Assembly: GCA_020628855.1 (NCBI GenBank)
Contig: JAHDEL010000008.1
Coordinates: 1 to 64,000, forward strand
From: Saprospiraceae bacterium
GTDB lineage: Bacteria > Bacteroidota > Bacteroidia > Chitinophagales > Saprospiraceae
Direction: 5' to 3'
DNA length: 64,000 bases
Part shown: piece by piece, positions 36,615 to 46,256 of the stretch
How positions within the stretch are numbered: the stretch's first letter is position 1
How the letters are laid out: the number at the start of each line of letters is the position of its first letter
The notes under the pieces: generated by a model
Databases searched by the model: none
Seen by the model: the letters and a program-made list of their open reading frames with translations, nothing else
What the model was told of the DNA's origin: nothing
Position numbers and translations under genes: made by a program

Positions 36615-39431
36615 TTATTGCGGTTGATATGTTAGTGTTATATATGCTAACCTTCCTATTCTTGGACCTCCATAAGTTTGGAAGCTTCTGTTATTGAGCA
36701 GATTACTTGCACCAACTTTTACAGTTGTGTCGAACTTCGAAAATAACACATTTACTTGAGCATCCACCATATCATAGGTAGGAATAAATCCAGTAAATTG
36801 AGGTGAGCCTTCGAATAGGAATCCTTCGATCCACTTGTAATTTACATTGAAGCCAACATTTTTTATGGAATTAGAACCCATATTTAACGTTAGATTCCGA
36901 CCACTAAATCCAATATTAAATTTGTGTTCTGGAGTATTAAATGCTGGTATAATCGGATCATCTTCGTCAGCTTTTAATAAGGTATTCCATGAATAGTTAC
37001 CATTGATCGCATAGTTACTCGCGATATAGTAGTTCAATCCAAGAGATGCTCCTTGAGTGGTAACTTGATTCTGTGAATTGGCAGAATACCGGAATACCTC
37101 TAATCTTTGGATAGAATTTCCAGTAGGATCTGGTTCAAAATCAGCACCAATCTGATAACCGATGAAATTATCATAAATACTATAATAATAACTCGCATCC
37201 ACATAGACCTTCTTAAAGAGCGTAGTCCTATAACCTAATTCAAATGATTTTACATTTTCTGGCTGAATTCCTGCTATGTTAAACGTATCATTCAGTATTG
37301 CTGGATCTCGTTCAGCAAAGTAATTTCTCAAATTGTCAATACTCAAAAGCCCCGTCACACCATCAACATTTCCCGAAAGGGTAGCACGTCCAACATTGAG
37401 ATTTAGATATTGATCTGTTAATGTAGGGTTTCGTATTGCTGAAGAGAAGGATACTCTAAGAAAGTTGTTTTCACTAGGCGTGTATACTAGAGAAGCAGCA
37501 GGAGAGAAGAGATAGTCAAAATTTTGATTCTTATCCATTCTGAGTGTAGCCTGTGCTTTAAGTTTATTATTTGCAAAAGATTTCTCTATACCTCCATAGA
37601 GTCCGAATTCATAATTTGTGATTTTTATATCAGCTGTATCTAAGAAGACAGTACCTTGAGATTTGGGAGTATACAGACGTCCATTCGCTCCCACAGTAAT
37701 TTTGTTTGTCCAACTCGGAGTGAAATTGTATTCTCCATGAATGTGATACAGTGATGAGTTATCAAAAAATTTCGTTCCTCCTCCTGTATTTTCAGGGTCT
37801 CTTAATGTTGATGTAATTCGATCAAATTCTTGTTGGAATCGTTCTGTGCCAGGCTCAAAGAATGGAACAGAAAAAGTTGTTCCATGAGTCCCTTCATTAG
37901 CATAAGCTTCAGCTTCTGCATGCCATTGCGTTAGCAAATCATTATTATCTACCAGCCATTGACGAGCACCATCAATATCAAAATTCGTAATTACTTCATT
38001 CGTTTTTGGATCGAAGATGACTTCCAACTGTGGATAACCTAATTCTTGCATTTGCATGGCAATGTTATCAGTCCAGTATTTATTATAATCGATAGACCAT
38101 TCAGAATTAGACTTAGCAGCTTTTTGTAGTTCTAGAGCAGTAAAGTAGGGATCATAGCTATCACCCGCACCAGTCGTAGTAGTATAAGCTCTGAGAAAGT
38201 ATTTCTTTGCTTTCCTCAGCTCAATCCTGTTTTGTATGAATGTTATACCTTTTAGGCTAAATCTATTATCACCTTGATATACAGTTGTTCCACTGCCGAA
38301 ATTACCACTGTAGATTAACTCTGGAGATTGCTCTGCTAGGCTTGGTTTAAGTCTATAGTGTAAAGCAGCATTTGCTTTGAAATTACGTGTATCGTAATCT
38401 ACAAGATCTTCTTCTCTATATCCAGTTCTATACCAAGATCTTAATCCAGCATTCAAATCAGACAGAGCAATTGATGTAAAGTCGTTTCCACTTTGATATT
38501 CATCTCCGTAGATGTTCACGGCGTCATATCTTCCTGGATTAGAACCATCTACTCTTGAACCATCGATAGGATCATAATTGTCAGCAATCCAGTCGTCTGC
38601 TCTGAGCATTTCGAGATTAAGCTTATATGCAAATCTATCTTCTCCTTCTTTATTTTGAAATTTATCTGCCCATCTAATAGCGCCTTTTAGCATGTTTCGC
38701 TCAGCAACTTTGATTGATGCAGAAAGCCCATCATGAAAAAATGGATCTTTTGTTTCCATGCTTATAACCCCATTGAAGGCATTAGGACCATAGAAAGCAG
38801 AGCTTGCTCCAACAATAATTTCCACTTTGTTAACATCTAATTCAGAAGAACCAAGGAAATTACCCAGGGAGAAGTTAAGCCCAGGTGCTTGGTTATCAAC
38901 ACCATCAATAATTTGTAATGAACGAACTGGACTTGTACTATTAAAGCCTCTTGTATTAATTACTTTAAATCCAAGACTTGCCGCTGTTAGGTCAACACCT
39001 TTTAGAGCACCTAATCCGTCATAAAAATCGGCAGCTGGTGTTTCTTTAATTGCAATAATATCCAAAGCTTCGATAGTAAGTGGTGACTCTTTTTGCTTTT
39101 CTGAAATCCGAGTTGCTTTTACTTCTACGCCTTCAATGATGACTGCATCCTCTGAAAGAGTTACATCGATTCTCGAGTTATCGCTCACGGTCACAGTCTT
39201 TGTGGTATAACCAATGTAGGAGACTTCTAAATTAACAGGTAAAGATTCTACTTCTAGACTAAATGTTCCATCCCAGTCTGTTGTGGTTCCCGATGTTGTT
39301 CCAGCTATGATAACTGTCGCTCCAATTACTGGATCTTTTAATTCTGCATCAGTAACAGTCCCTTGCACTTTTACTTGCGCAAATACACTGAAGTTCAGTA
39401 ATGTAATTATTGTAACTATTAATATCCTCAT
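36615..39431 (-). CDS. TonB-dependent outer-membrane receptor
   Basis: A 938-residue receptor. I start at the ATG at 39431 (MRILIVTIITLLNFSVFAQ); the preceding GTG at 39434 is a weaker start. Regulatory-like domain about 20-100 (VKVQGTVTDAELKDPVIGATV), plug about 115-230 (VINTRGFNSTSPVRSLQIIDGVD, EIIVGASSAFYGPNAFNGVISMETKD), then a very long barrel with large extracellular loops. The last residues (YITLTYQPQ) do not end in an aromatic residue, unlike the other receptors here. There is no SusD partner. A TAnnTTTG box stands upstream. Confidence 0.92.
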   Translation of the reverse strand: MRILIVTIITLLNFSVFAQVKVQGTVTDAELKDPVIGATVIIAGTTSGTTTDWDGTFSLEVESLPVNLEVSYIGYTTKTVTVSDNSRIDVTLSEDAVIIEGVEVKATRISEKQKESPLTIEALDIIAIKETPAADFYDGLGALKGVDLTAASLGFKVINTRGFNSTSPVRSLQIIDGVDNQAPGLNFSLGNFLGSSELDVNKVEIIVGASSAFYGPNAFNGVISMETKDPFFHDGLSASIKVAERNMLKGAIRWADKFQNKEGEDRFAYKLNLEMLRADDWIADNYDPIDGSRVDGSNPGRYDAVNIYGDEYQSGNDFTSIALSDLNAGLRSWYRTGYREEDLVDYDTRNFKANAALHYRLKPSLAEQSPELIYSGNFGSGTTVYQGDNRFSLKGITFIQNRIELRKAKKYFLRAYTTTTGAGDSYDPYFTALELQKAAKSNSEWSIDYNKYWTDNIAMQMQELGYPQLEVIFDPKTNEVITNFDIDGARQWLVDNNDLLTQWHAEAEAYANEGTHGTTFSVPFFEPGTERFQQEFDRITSTLRDPENTGGGTKFFDNSSLYHIHGEYNFTPSWTNKITVGANGRLYTPKSQGTVFLDTADIKITNYEFGLYGGIEKSFANNKLKAQATLRMDKNQNFDYLFSPAASLVYTPSENNFLRVSFSSAIRNPTLTDQYLNLNVGRATLSGNVDGVTGLLSIDNLRNYFAERDPAILNDTFNIAGIQPENVKSFELGYRTTLFKKVYVDASYYYSIYDNFIGYQIGADFEPDPTGNSIQRLEVFRYSANSQNQVTTQGASLGLNYYIASNYAINGNYSWNTLLKADEDDPIIPAFNTPEHKFNIGFSGRNLTLNMGSNSIKNVGFNVNYKWIEGFLFEGSPQFTGFIPTYDMVDAQVNVLFSKFDTTVKVGASNLLNNRSFQTYGGPRIGRLAYITLTYQPQ

Positions 39432-39458
39432 CACTTAATGTTGGGTTTGCATTCTAAC

Positions 39459-39466
39459 CAAAGATA
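39459..39466 (-). promoter_or_regulatory. Bacteroidota -7 box for TonB receptor 36615
   Basis: TATCTTTG on the minus strand, an exact TAnnTTTG match, 28 bases before the ATG at 39431. The best upstream TTG is only 14 bases away, so the -33 part is not convincing. Confidence 0.5.
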
Positions 39467-39530
39467 ACTAGCAGAATTGACAATTAAGAATGAAAAATTT
39501 CAATATATATAAGTGTTGTCATGGCTCACA

Positions 39531-40370
39531 TTAAATCAGTAGAATCAGTCCAAGCAGTCCCTTTATCATGAGGCTGCCATCCACAAACCCAGTAAGCAGA
39601 AAATCATTATCGAAATCTTTTTCATAAATAAGTATTCTAAGCAAGAGAAGATAGAGTGCTGTTGTCAATATCACATAGGTGACTGGGAGGATAGCATTGC
39701 CATACAGAAGGACAAGGATTACTATGCAAACCAAAAAGAGTCCTATAATTAAGCGCTTTATACTTGGAGTAGAGTTACTATTGGCAAGTGTAATGACATT
39801 GTCTCCACTATCTATAGACCTATCTCTTAAATCAAATGGTAGAGTAATGGCAAACACAAAACAAAAGGATTCAATAGCCAAGTAGATAAGAGTACTCAGA
39901 TCTAATGGAAACAGATACCAAATCGCAAACCAAGTCCAACACAGAGCAAGAATGAAAATCTTGATGTAAGGAAGATCTCTCAACCTTTTGTTTTGAGGGA
40001 AAATTGGAATGACATAGAGCATAGAAAGTATAGCTGGTACAGAGAGTGGAATGAGGATTTCTAAGCCAAGTTGTACAATACAGAATATGGAGATAACCAA
40101 CCCAATACCAAAAAGATAGGGGTAGAGAGGCAGTAGTTTTTCAATTGAAACATATCTACCCGTGACACTATCTTTCTTTTTGAGCTTTTGATATCCGATG
40201 TATCTGTGAGTACAGTATAAACAGAGACTACTTCCAAAAAGTAATACCCCAAACAACCAAAATTGTCTATGGTCTTGATTACTGAGATGAAGATATTGCA
40301 AACAAAAGACTGCAGCGCATAAACTAATATGCACATTAGAGTACAGATATATCTCAAATGCTTTTTTCAA
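39531..40370 (-). CDS. UbiA-like polytopic membrane protein
   Basis: A 279-residue protein with about eight membrane helices. The segment ITLPFDLRDRSIDSGDNVITLA resembles the second aspartate-rich motif of UbiA prenyltransferases (DxxD), but the first motif (NxxxDxxxD) is not seen: the equivalent loop reads THRYIGYQKLKKKD. It is therefore either a divergent UbiA homologue or a degenerate one. It follows the M42 peptidase gene by 11 bases, and pyrE lies further upstream in the same orientation, so the three probably share a transcript. Substrate unknown. Confidence 0.65.
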   Translation of the reverse strand: MKKAFEIYLYSNVHISLCAAVFCLQYLHLSNQDHRQFWLFGVLLFGSSLCLYCTHRYIGYQKLKKKDSVTGRYVSIEKLLPLYPYLFGIGLVISIFCIVQLGLEILIPLSVPAILSMLYVIPIFPQNKRLRDLPYIKIFILALCWTWFAIWYLFPLDLSTLIYLAIESFCFVFAITLPFDLRDRSIDSGDNVITLANSNSTPSIKRLIIGLFLVCIVILVLLYGNAILPVTYVILTTALYLLLLRILIYEKDFDNDFLLTGFVDGSLMIKGLLGLILLI

Positions 40371-40381
40371 AGCTGCATTAC

Positions 40382-41461
40382 CTAGAGATATTTAAAGTCA
40401 TGATGTTTTTTGATAGCGCGAAGTGTCTCGTAGAACAGTTTGATAACATTTTCAACATCATCTTTATGTGCCATTTCTACCGTGGTATGCATATATCTCA
40501 ATGGAATTGAAATGAGTGCCGAGATGACTCCTCCATTTGCATAAGCAAAGGCATCGGTATCTGTCCCTGTCGATCTTGAAGAAGCAGATCTTTGGAAAGG
40601 AATTTTCTTCTTTTCAGCAGTTTTAATCATGAGATCCAGCAACTTATTGTGGACGGCAGGAGCGTATGTTAGGCTTGGACCTAGTCCTGCTTTTGTTTCC
40701 CCATGCACTTTCATGTTAATCATTGGGGTAGTTGTATCATGGCAAACATCTGTCACAATTGCTACATCAGGCTTTATAGTAGCTGCAATCATTTCTGCAC
40801 CTCTAAGTCCTATTTCTTCCTGAACCGCATTGACGATATACAAGCTATAAGGGAGTTTTACTTTGTTTTTCTTCAACCTTGAAGCTACTTCAGCAATACA
40901 AAATCCACCCATTCGATTATCAAGTGCACGCCCTGTGTAATAAGTATTGTTAAGCATCGAGAATTCGTCTTCAAAGGTGATTACACAACCAACATGAATC
41001 CCAAGTTTTTCGACCTCCTTCTTATCCTTAGCACCTACATCAATGAAAATATTATCCATTTTAGGACTAAGATCAGCTTGCTTGCCTCTTCTTGTATGTA
41101 TTGCAGGCCAACCAAAAACTCCTTTCACAATACCTTTCTTAGTATGTATATTGACTTTTTTCGAAGGAGCAATAATATGATCTGACCCACCATTTCTGAT
41201 TACGTAGATCATTCCGCTCTCAGTTATGTAATTAACATACCAAGCGATTTCGTCTGCATGAGCTTCAATAACAACCTTGTAATCTTGCCCAGGATTAATT
41301 ACACCATAAGCAGTACCATACCGATCTACAAATGTTTCATCAACAAATGGACTGATGTAGTCTAGCCAGATCTTTTGACCTGAGCTTTCGAATCCTGTTG
41401 GACTAGCATTATTATGATAATCGTATAAAAACTTTTGTGCTTTCTTTGATAGAGTACCCAT
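40382..41461 (-). CDS. M42 family aminopeptidase (glutamyl/endoglucanase-like)
   Basis: A cytoplasmic cobalt/zinc aminopeptidase of family M42, which assembles into large dodecameric particles and degrades peptides. The 359-residue length is usual. Conserved residues are visible: H68 and D70 in HADEI, D181 in GRALDNRMGG, E215/E216 in VNAVQEEIGLRG, D238 in VTDVCHD and a C-terminal histidine near RYMHTTVEMA. All metal ligands appear intact. It lies 22 bases after pyrE and 11 bases before the UbiA-like gene on the same strand. Confidence 0.93.
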   Translation of the reverse strand: MGTLSKKAQKFLYDYHNNASPTGFESSGQKIWLDYISPFVDETFVDRYGTAYGVINPGQDYKVVIEAHADEIAWYVNYITESGMIYVIRNGGSDHIIAPSKKVNIHTKKGIVKGVFGWPAIHTRRGKQADLSPKMDNIFIDVGAKDKKEVEKLGIHVGCVITFEDEFSMLNNTYYTGRALDNRMGGFCIAEVASRLKKNKVKLPYSLYIVNAVQEEIGLRGAEMIAATIKPDVAIVTDVCHDTTTPMINMKVHGETKAGLGPSLTYAPAVHNKLLDLMIKTAEKKKIPFQRSASSRSTGTDTDAFAYANGGVISALISIPLRYMHTTVEMAHKDDVENVIKLFYETLRAIKKHHDFKYL

Positions 41462-41483
41462 TCAAATGTTTTCTTGAATTAAT

Positions 41484-42122
41484 TTAAGCTTTTGGCATTG
41501 ACCAGTTATGCGGATCTTTGCTCCATTCTGATAGTGTCAAAAATTGCTCCGAATTAATGTATTCTAACTCTTGAGCAATTTCAATTAGGGTAGGATAATT
41601 GGTCAGGGTTTCAAAAGTAGTATCTTTTTCAGCAAATGCAGATTCTGCAAATGGAAAACCATAGGTAAATATTGCCAATACAGCTCTAGTAATTATACCA
41701 TGTTGACCAAGCGCATCAACTGCCTTTAAGGCTGACCCACCTGTTGAGATGAGATCTTCAATCACAAGTACCTTACTTCCAGATGCTAACTCACCTTCTA
41801 ATTGATTTTGTCGACCATGTGCTTTTGACTTTGATCTCACATAGGCAAAAGGAACATCAAGTGCATTTGCTAGAAGTGCTCCGTGAGGAATTCCTGCAGT
41901 GGCGACACCAACTACAGCATCAAAATCGTATCTCGACGCTCTATTGACAAATCCAGAAATAATTTGCTTTCTAACCTGAGGATGAGAAAGTGTAATCCTA
42001 TTGTCACAATAGATCGGTGATTGCATTCCGCTAGCCCAAGTAAATGGATTTGCTGGACTTAATTTTACTGCTTGTATTTGCAATAAATATTTTGCTATTT
42101 CCTTGTCTATTTGCTTTGACAA
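41484..42122 (-). CDS. pyrE: Orotate phosphoribosyltransferase, TTG start proposed
   Basis: Joins orotate and PRPP to give OMP in pyrimidine synthesis. Core: NPFTWASGMQSPIYCDNR, VGVATAGIPHGALLA, FAYVRSKSKAHGRQNQLEG and the PRPP loop VLVIEDLISTGGSALKA. The open frame runs 66 codons further upstream, but that part has no PyrE resemblance and overlaps the divergent NUDIX gene. I start at the TTG at 42122, giving 212 residues (E. coli PyrE has 213) and a product beginning MSKQIDKEIAKYLLQI. A TAnnTTTG box at 42154-42161 puts the transcript start near 42148, which fits. First gene of a probable operon with the M42 and UbiA-like genes. Confidence 0.93.
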   Translation of the reverse strand: MSKQIDKEIAKYLLQIQAVKLSPANPFTWASGMQSPIYCDNRITLSHPQVRKQIISGFVNRASRYDFDAVVGVATAGIPHGALLANALDVPFAYVRSKSKAHGRQNQLEGELASGSKVLVIEDLISTGGSALKAVDALGQHGIITRAVLAIFTYGFPFAESAFAEKDTTFETLTNYPTLIEIAQELEYINSEQFLTLSEWSKDPHNWSMPKA

Positions 42123-42153
42123 TTGAAGTAATTTCGTTTGTATAGAACTCAGG

Positions 42154-42161
42154 CAAATGTA
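42154..42161 (-). promoter_or_regulatory. Bacteroidota -7 box for pyrE, overlapping the NUDIX start codon
   Basis: TACATTTG on the minus strand, an exact TAnnTTTG match, 32 bases before the proposed TTG start of pyrE. Its complement contains the ATG (42157-42159) of the divergent NUDIX gene. Confidence 0.55.
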
Positions 42162-42792
42162 CAAAATCTGGATTAATAAGAGTCGACTCATCCTTTGTAA
42201 GGAGGCTGAGTTACCAAAGTTAAGAACCAAGCATACCATCGATCTTGAATCGAGATATATCGGCAAGGTCAAATCTTTATTTTCATTCATTGATCTTTTA
42301 GAAAAGTCTAATCGCAACAAATGTGTTGTAATTTATTCGAAGCATTTCAAATCTTTAAAGTCAGACTTCAAGGGATTATATAAGACAGTAAAGGCTGCTG
42401 GAGGACTTGTGATTGACCAATCTGGAAATGGACTGTTTATTTTCAAAAGAGGGTATTGGGATTTGCCGAAAGGGAAAATAGATGAAGGTGAGACTCAAGA
42501 GGTTGCTGCTATTAGAGAAGTTGAAGAAGAGACAGGAGTTAGTAATGTCAAACTGATCAAAAGACTTTGTAAAACTAGACATACTTATAAAACTCCATCA
42601 GGAAAGAGAGCAATCAAATTAACATATTGGTTTCTAATGTCAACTCAACATCAAGATTTGATTCCGCAAGTGGAAGAAGATATTGAAAAGGTGGAGTGGA
42701 TACAGCCAAAATCTTTGCTCTTGGGAGAGTATCCATTTTACCACAATCTGAAAAAAGTTGTAAGTAACTATTTGAAAAACCTTCCAAATTAG
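42157..42792 (+). CDS. NUDIX hydrolase
   Basis: A 211-residue pyrophosphohydrolase acting on a nucleoside-diphosphate-linked substrate. The NUDIX box GX5EX7REUXEEXGU is complete at residues 106-128 (GKIDEGETQEVAAIREVEEETGV). The N-terminal extension begins MYKIWINKSRLIL, which matches the beginning of a Bacteroidota NUDIX group, and so supports this start. Preferred substrate unknown. It is divergent from pyrE and its 5' leader must be shared with the pyrE promoter region. Its stop overlaps the convergent GT39 gene by four bases. Confidence 0.93.
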   Translation: MYKIWINKSRLILCKEAELPKLRTKHTIDLESRYIGKVKSLFSFIDLLEKSNRNKCVVIYSKHFKSLKSDFKGLYKTVKAAGGLVIDQSGNGLFIFKRGYWDLPKGKIDEGETQEVAAIREVEEETGVSNVKLIKRLCKTRHTYKTPSGKRAIKLTYWFLMSTQHQDLIPQVEEDIEKVEWIQPKSLLLGEYPFYHNLKKVVSNYLKNLPN

Positions 42793-44414
42793 AACTCTAA
42801 ATATTTGCCATTAAAACCTGGAGGCAACCAACCATCCTTAATAGAAAAGTAACATCTCAGTGTTATGTTGGGAATTGGTTTAACAAGAGTGACCTGAGCT
42901 TTAAGTTCTTGATCAAATCTGAGTTGTCGAACTTCTGAGTGCACTAACACTTGGTTGTCAAACCATGAAATAGTGATACTTACCTCTTGATTAGGATGAG
43001 AATTAAATTTGTCATATTCCCTTAGTATTAATTCAACTCTATAGAAGTCTGCATTTTGGGAAGTGCATCTGCTTTCAATGGGATAATGTTCAACCGCTTT
43101 GAAATTAGGAATAATGACCTTCCTATATGGTGTTCCTTCTATGATCTTACCATATGGAACTGGATAATTTGGAATGAGAACAATGGTGCTATCTCTATAT
43201 AACTCTGAGGATTTCCAAATACTGTATTGGTTTCTTCTACCCATTATGTTATTTGAAGAGAATGCTGGTTTCTTTGTATAGAATTGATATTGTGAGGCGA
43301 GCTGATAGCTATTCATAAATCCTACAGGGTTCTTGCCCACAGTGTTACTGATAATTTCCATCTGTTGGGGAGCGGAAAGAAACCGAGTAGCGTCGAGTTT
43401 GTCAAGGATTGGAAGGCTAACTAGTCCAAGTAAATACAATCTGATTATAGTGATAGGAATGATTGAGAAACCAAAGATTGTCATGGCAATCCTACTTCCA
43501 TTAGTTTTCTTTTCTAAATATTTTGTTCCAAAATAAATCCCAGGTAGTATACAAAAGAGTGTCCAATGTGCTTCGATACTGCCTTTAAAAGACATGAGAA
43601 AGAAAAATATATAACCTCCCCAAAAGAGATTGCTTAGCGTCTTTGACATTGCATCTTCTTCCTTATTCTTAAAGCAAGCAATAAAAAATAGAATTCCTGT
43701 AATCGGACCCAGTATAAAGAGTTGCTCAATCAGATATTGTACCGAGAATAGAGGAGAATAGGCTTCTTGACTGCGTTCTATGAAGTGATAATGTAGTGGA
43801 GCAAATGTATTCTCAATCTGCCAACCTAGGTGAGGAAGACAAAGAATTACTATGCAGCAGACCGCTGCAAGAAAGCCGCGTGTCTTAGCATATTTAAGAT
43901 TTGAGAGCATAACAAGCAGAAGAATGATTAACCCATGATATTTTGATAGGAGCATAAGGCCGCTACTAACCCCTAGTAAAGAGCCATTTGTTAGGTCAGG
44001 TGAGTCAATAAATTGTTTGAAAAAGTATAACATGGCTGCCGTAAAGAAAAGCAGAGGTGCATCGGGCAAGGCAAAACAACTAACTGCATGAAATAGTGTA
44101 AGACTACTCATTAAGAGATAGAATATCTTATCACTTTTGGGAGAGATGATTCTTTTTAAGAGGAGAACTGTCATTAATCCAAGAAGAATCGATAGGATTC
44201 TTACTCCCAGGGTATTTGCAAACAACTTATAGCCGAGATTGATCAAAAGAGCAATGATGGGTGGATGATCAAAGTATCCCCATGCTAATTGCTCTGAATA
44301 CACCCAATAGTAGGCTTCATCATCAAGAAGTGGGGTATAATATCCTTGAATACATTGGACAATGCAATAGAAAAGAATAAAATAAACTGCTGCATTGGAT
44401 TTAGAAGAAGACAT
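42789..44414 (-). CDS. ArnT/PMT-like glycosyltransferase family 39 protein
   Basis: A 541-residue inner-membrane GT-C glycosyltransferase that moves a sugar from a polyprenyl-phosphate donor to an acceptor on the outer side. The first periplasmic loop holds the catalytic motif of the group (LLDDEAYYWVYSEQLAWGYFDHPP), followed by about ten membrane helices and a C-terminal soluble domain of about 150 residues rich in beta strands. The sugar and acceptor are not deducible. It starts 16 bases after the acyl-CoA dehydrogenase gene on the same strand, but a functional link is doubtful. Confidence 0.9.
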   Translation of the reverse strand: MSSSKSNAAVYFILFYCIVQCIQGYYTPLLDDEAYYWVYSEQLAWGYFDHPPIIALLINLGYKLFANTLGVRILSILLGLMTVLLLKRIISPKSDKIFYLLMSSLTLFHAVSCFALPDAPLLFFTAAMLYFFKQFIDSPDLTNGSLLGVSSGLMLLSKYHGLIILLLVMLSNLKYAKTRGFLAAVCCIVILCLPHLGWQIENTFAPLHYHFIERSQEAYSPLFSVQYLIEQLFILGPITGILFFIACFKNKEEDAMSKTLSNLFWGGYIFFFLMSFKGSIEAHWTLFCILPGIYFGTKYLEKKTNGSRIAMTIFGFSIIPITIIRLYLLGLVSLPILDKLDATRFLSAPQQMEIISNTVGKNPVGFMNSYQLASQYQFYTKKPAFSSNNIMGRRNQYSIWKSSELYRDSTIVLIPNYPVPYGKIIEGTPYRKVIIPNFKAVEHYPIESRCTSQNADFYRVELILREYDKFNSHPNQEVSITISWFDNQVLVHSEVRQLRFDQELKAQVTLVKPIPNITLRCYFSIKDGWLPPGFNGKYLEF

Positions 44415-44430
44415 CTGGATTTGCTAGTAG

Positions 44431-45567
44431 CTAGCTTCCTCTCAAGATTTCTCGACTGATCACAAGTTTTTGAATTTCAGAAGTCCCTTCTCCTATCGTA
44501 CAGAGTTTAGAATCTCTATAAAACTTTTCTACTGGGAATTCTTTTGTATAACCATAACCTCCAAAAATTTGTACAGCATCTGTGCTCACTTCAACGGCCA
44601 CTTCAGAAGCATAATATTTTGCCATAGCTGATGTCTTAGTTACATTCTCTCCAGCATTTTTAAGTTCACATGCTTTACGAGTGAGTAGTTCCGCAGCATG
44701 AATCTTTGTAGCCATATCTGCTAGCTTGAAACTAATTGCTTGGAAAGAAGAAATAGGTTTACCGAATTGATGTCTTTCTTGCGAATACTTCACAGAAGCT
44801 TCATAAGCACCTTTAGCAATTCCGAGGCTTAGAGCAGCAATACTAATTCTCCCTCCATCAAGAATCTTCATTGCCTGGATAAATCCTTCGCCTTCATTTC
44901 CAAGAAGGTTTGCGGCAGGTACTTTACAATCTTGAAAAATGAGCTCAGCGGTCTCACTTGCTCTCATACCAAGTTTGTTTTCTTTTTTACCTCCAGTAAA
45001 TCCATCAAAATTCCGTTCTACAATAAATGCAGAAATGCCTCTACTATCTAACAAGTCACCAGTTCTTGCTAAAACAACTGCGACGTCACCTGTGATTCCA
45101 TGGGTAATCCAATTCTTTGTTCCATTCAATACATAATGATCACCTTTCTTCTCAGCAACACACTGCATGCGCATAGCATCACTCCCAGTATTTGACTCAG
45201 TCAAACCCCAAGCGCCAATATGTTCGCCCGTTGCTAATTTTGGTAGATACTTTGCCTTCTGGTCTTCATTACCGAAAGTCAATATATGATTTGTGCAAAG
45301 CGAATTGTGAGCCGCCACCGAGAGGCCAATAGATCCACAAACCTTTGCAACTTCTTCTATAATGCTTACATAAACATTATAATCAAAACCGCTCCCGCCA
45401 TATTTTTCAGGTACTAACACACCGAGGTAGCCTTGCTGACCCATTTTTGTGAAAAGATCTCTTGGGAAATGTTGGCTCTCATCCCATTCCATAACATGTG
45501 GAAGGATTTCCTGATGAGCAAACTCCTTTACTGACGAGGCAATGATATTTAATTCTTCAGAATGCAT
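44431..45567 (-). CDS. Acyl-CoA dehydrogenase
   Basis: A 378-residue FAD enzyme of fatty-acid or branched-chain amino-acid degradation; it introduces a double bond into an acyl-CoA. Typical motifs: [17 protein letters not shown] (FAD contact), [67 protein letters not shown] and the catalytic glutamate region [18 protein letters not shown]. The chain-length class cannot be stated, although the placement of the Glu near the C-terminus is that of short/medium-chain enzymes. Probably shares a transcript with the GT39 gene. Confidence 0.93.
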   Translation of the reverse strand: MHSEELNIIASSVKEFAHQEILPHVMEWDESQHFPRDLFTKMGQQGYLGVLVPEKYGGSGFDYNVYVSIIEEVAKVCGSIGLSVAAHNSLCTNHILTFGNEDQKAKYLPKLATGEHIGAWGLTESNTGSDAMRMQCVAEKKGDHYVLNGTKNWITHGITGDVAVVLARTGDLLDSRGISAFIVERNFDGFTGGKKENKLGMRASETAELIFQDCKVPAANLLGNEGEGFIQAMKILDGGRISIAALSLGIAKGAYEASVKYSQERHQFGKPISSFQAISFKLADMATKIHAAELLTRKACELKNAGENVTKTSAMAKYYASEVAVEVSTDAVQIFGGYGYTKEFPVEKFYRDSKLCTIGEGTSEIQKLVISREILRGS

Positions 45568-45595
45568 ACTGGTAACTTAGAGTAGATATTCGCCC

Positions 45596-45603
45596 CAAAT
45601 GTA
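45596..45603 (-). promoter_or_regulatory. Bacteroidota -7 box for acyl-CoA dehydrogenase
   Basis: TACATTTG on the minus strand, an exact TAnnTTTG match, 28 bases before the ATG at 45567. No TTG is correctly spaced upstream. Confidence 0.5.
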
Positions 45604-45701
45604 AGGATGTTTGAGGCTGAAAAAAGAAAACAAAAGCATAAACTCTTCAAAGCATTGTATTGTTCTTGTAATGAGTATTCTGTCAAAATATAATTAGGAC
45701 T

Positions 45702-46256
45702 ATGATGTATATAGAAAGTGTCATTAAGCAGTTTAAATATTATAAGTTACTCGGAGAAAAAACATTCGAGCAGCTAGATGATAAGCAATTATTTAATGTC
45801 CAGCCAAATGTCAATTCGATTCCTGTTATAGTTAAGCACCTTTGGGGTAACATGCTATCGAGATGGACTAATTTTTTCGAAGAGGATGGAGAAAAGGAGT
45901 GGAGAAAAAGAGAAGAAGAATTTACAGCTACTATTAACAATAGAGAAGAGCTAATGGAGAAGTGGAATGCTGGTTGGGAATGTCTATTTCTAGCGCTGAA
46001 TATGGTTAGCAATGATAATCTGGATACTATCATTTACATTAGAAATCAAGGACATACTGTTGTTGAAGCAGTGAATCGACAACTCGCACACTATTCGTAT
46101 CATGTCGGTCAAATTGTCTATATAGGCACCTTGCTAAAAGGTGAATACTGGCAATCACTTTCGATACCAAAAGGGAAGTCGAAAGAGTATAATAAGCAGA
46201 AGTTTGCCAATGCTAAATCAAAGAAGCATTTTACAGATGAATATCTTGGGTCTTGA
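45702..46256 (+). CDS. DUF1572 / DinB-like protein
   Basis: A 184-residue four-helix protein of the DinB/YfiT superfamily, DUF1572 branch. Candidate metal ligands are in the expected helices: VKHLWGN (first His) and RQLAHYSYHVGQIVYIG (two His in the HxxxH pattern). DinB-like proteins are often thiol-dependent or metal-dependent transferases; no specific reaction is known for this branch. The start may be the ATG at 45702 or 45705. It ends exactly where the stop of the convergent coiled-coil gene begins. Confidence 0.88.
   Translation: MMYIESVIKQFKYYKLLGEKTFEQLDDKQLFNVQPNVNSIPVIVKHLWGNMLSRWTNFFEEDGEKEWRKREEEFTATINNREELMEKWNAGWECLFLALNMVSNDNLDTIIYIRNQGHTVVEAVNRQLAHYSYHVGQIVYIGTLLKGEYWQSLSIPKGKSKEYNKQKFANAKSKKHFTDEYLGS

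Noticed and set aside
42123-42320. Longer PyrE N-terminus (66 residues)
   Set aside because: It overlaps the NUDIX coding region, has no PyrE resemblance, and lies upstream of the pyrE -7 box.
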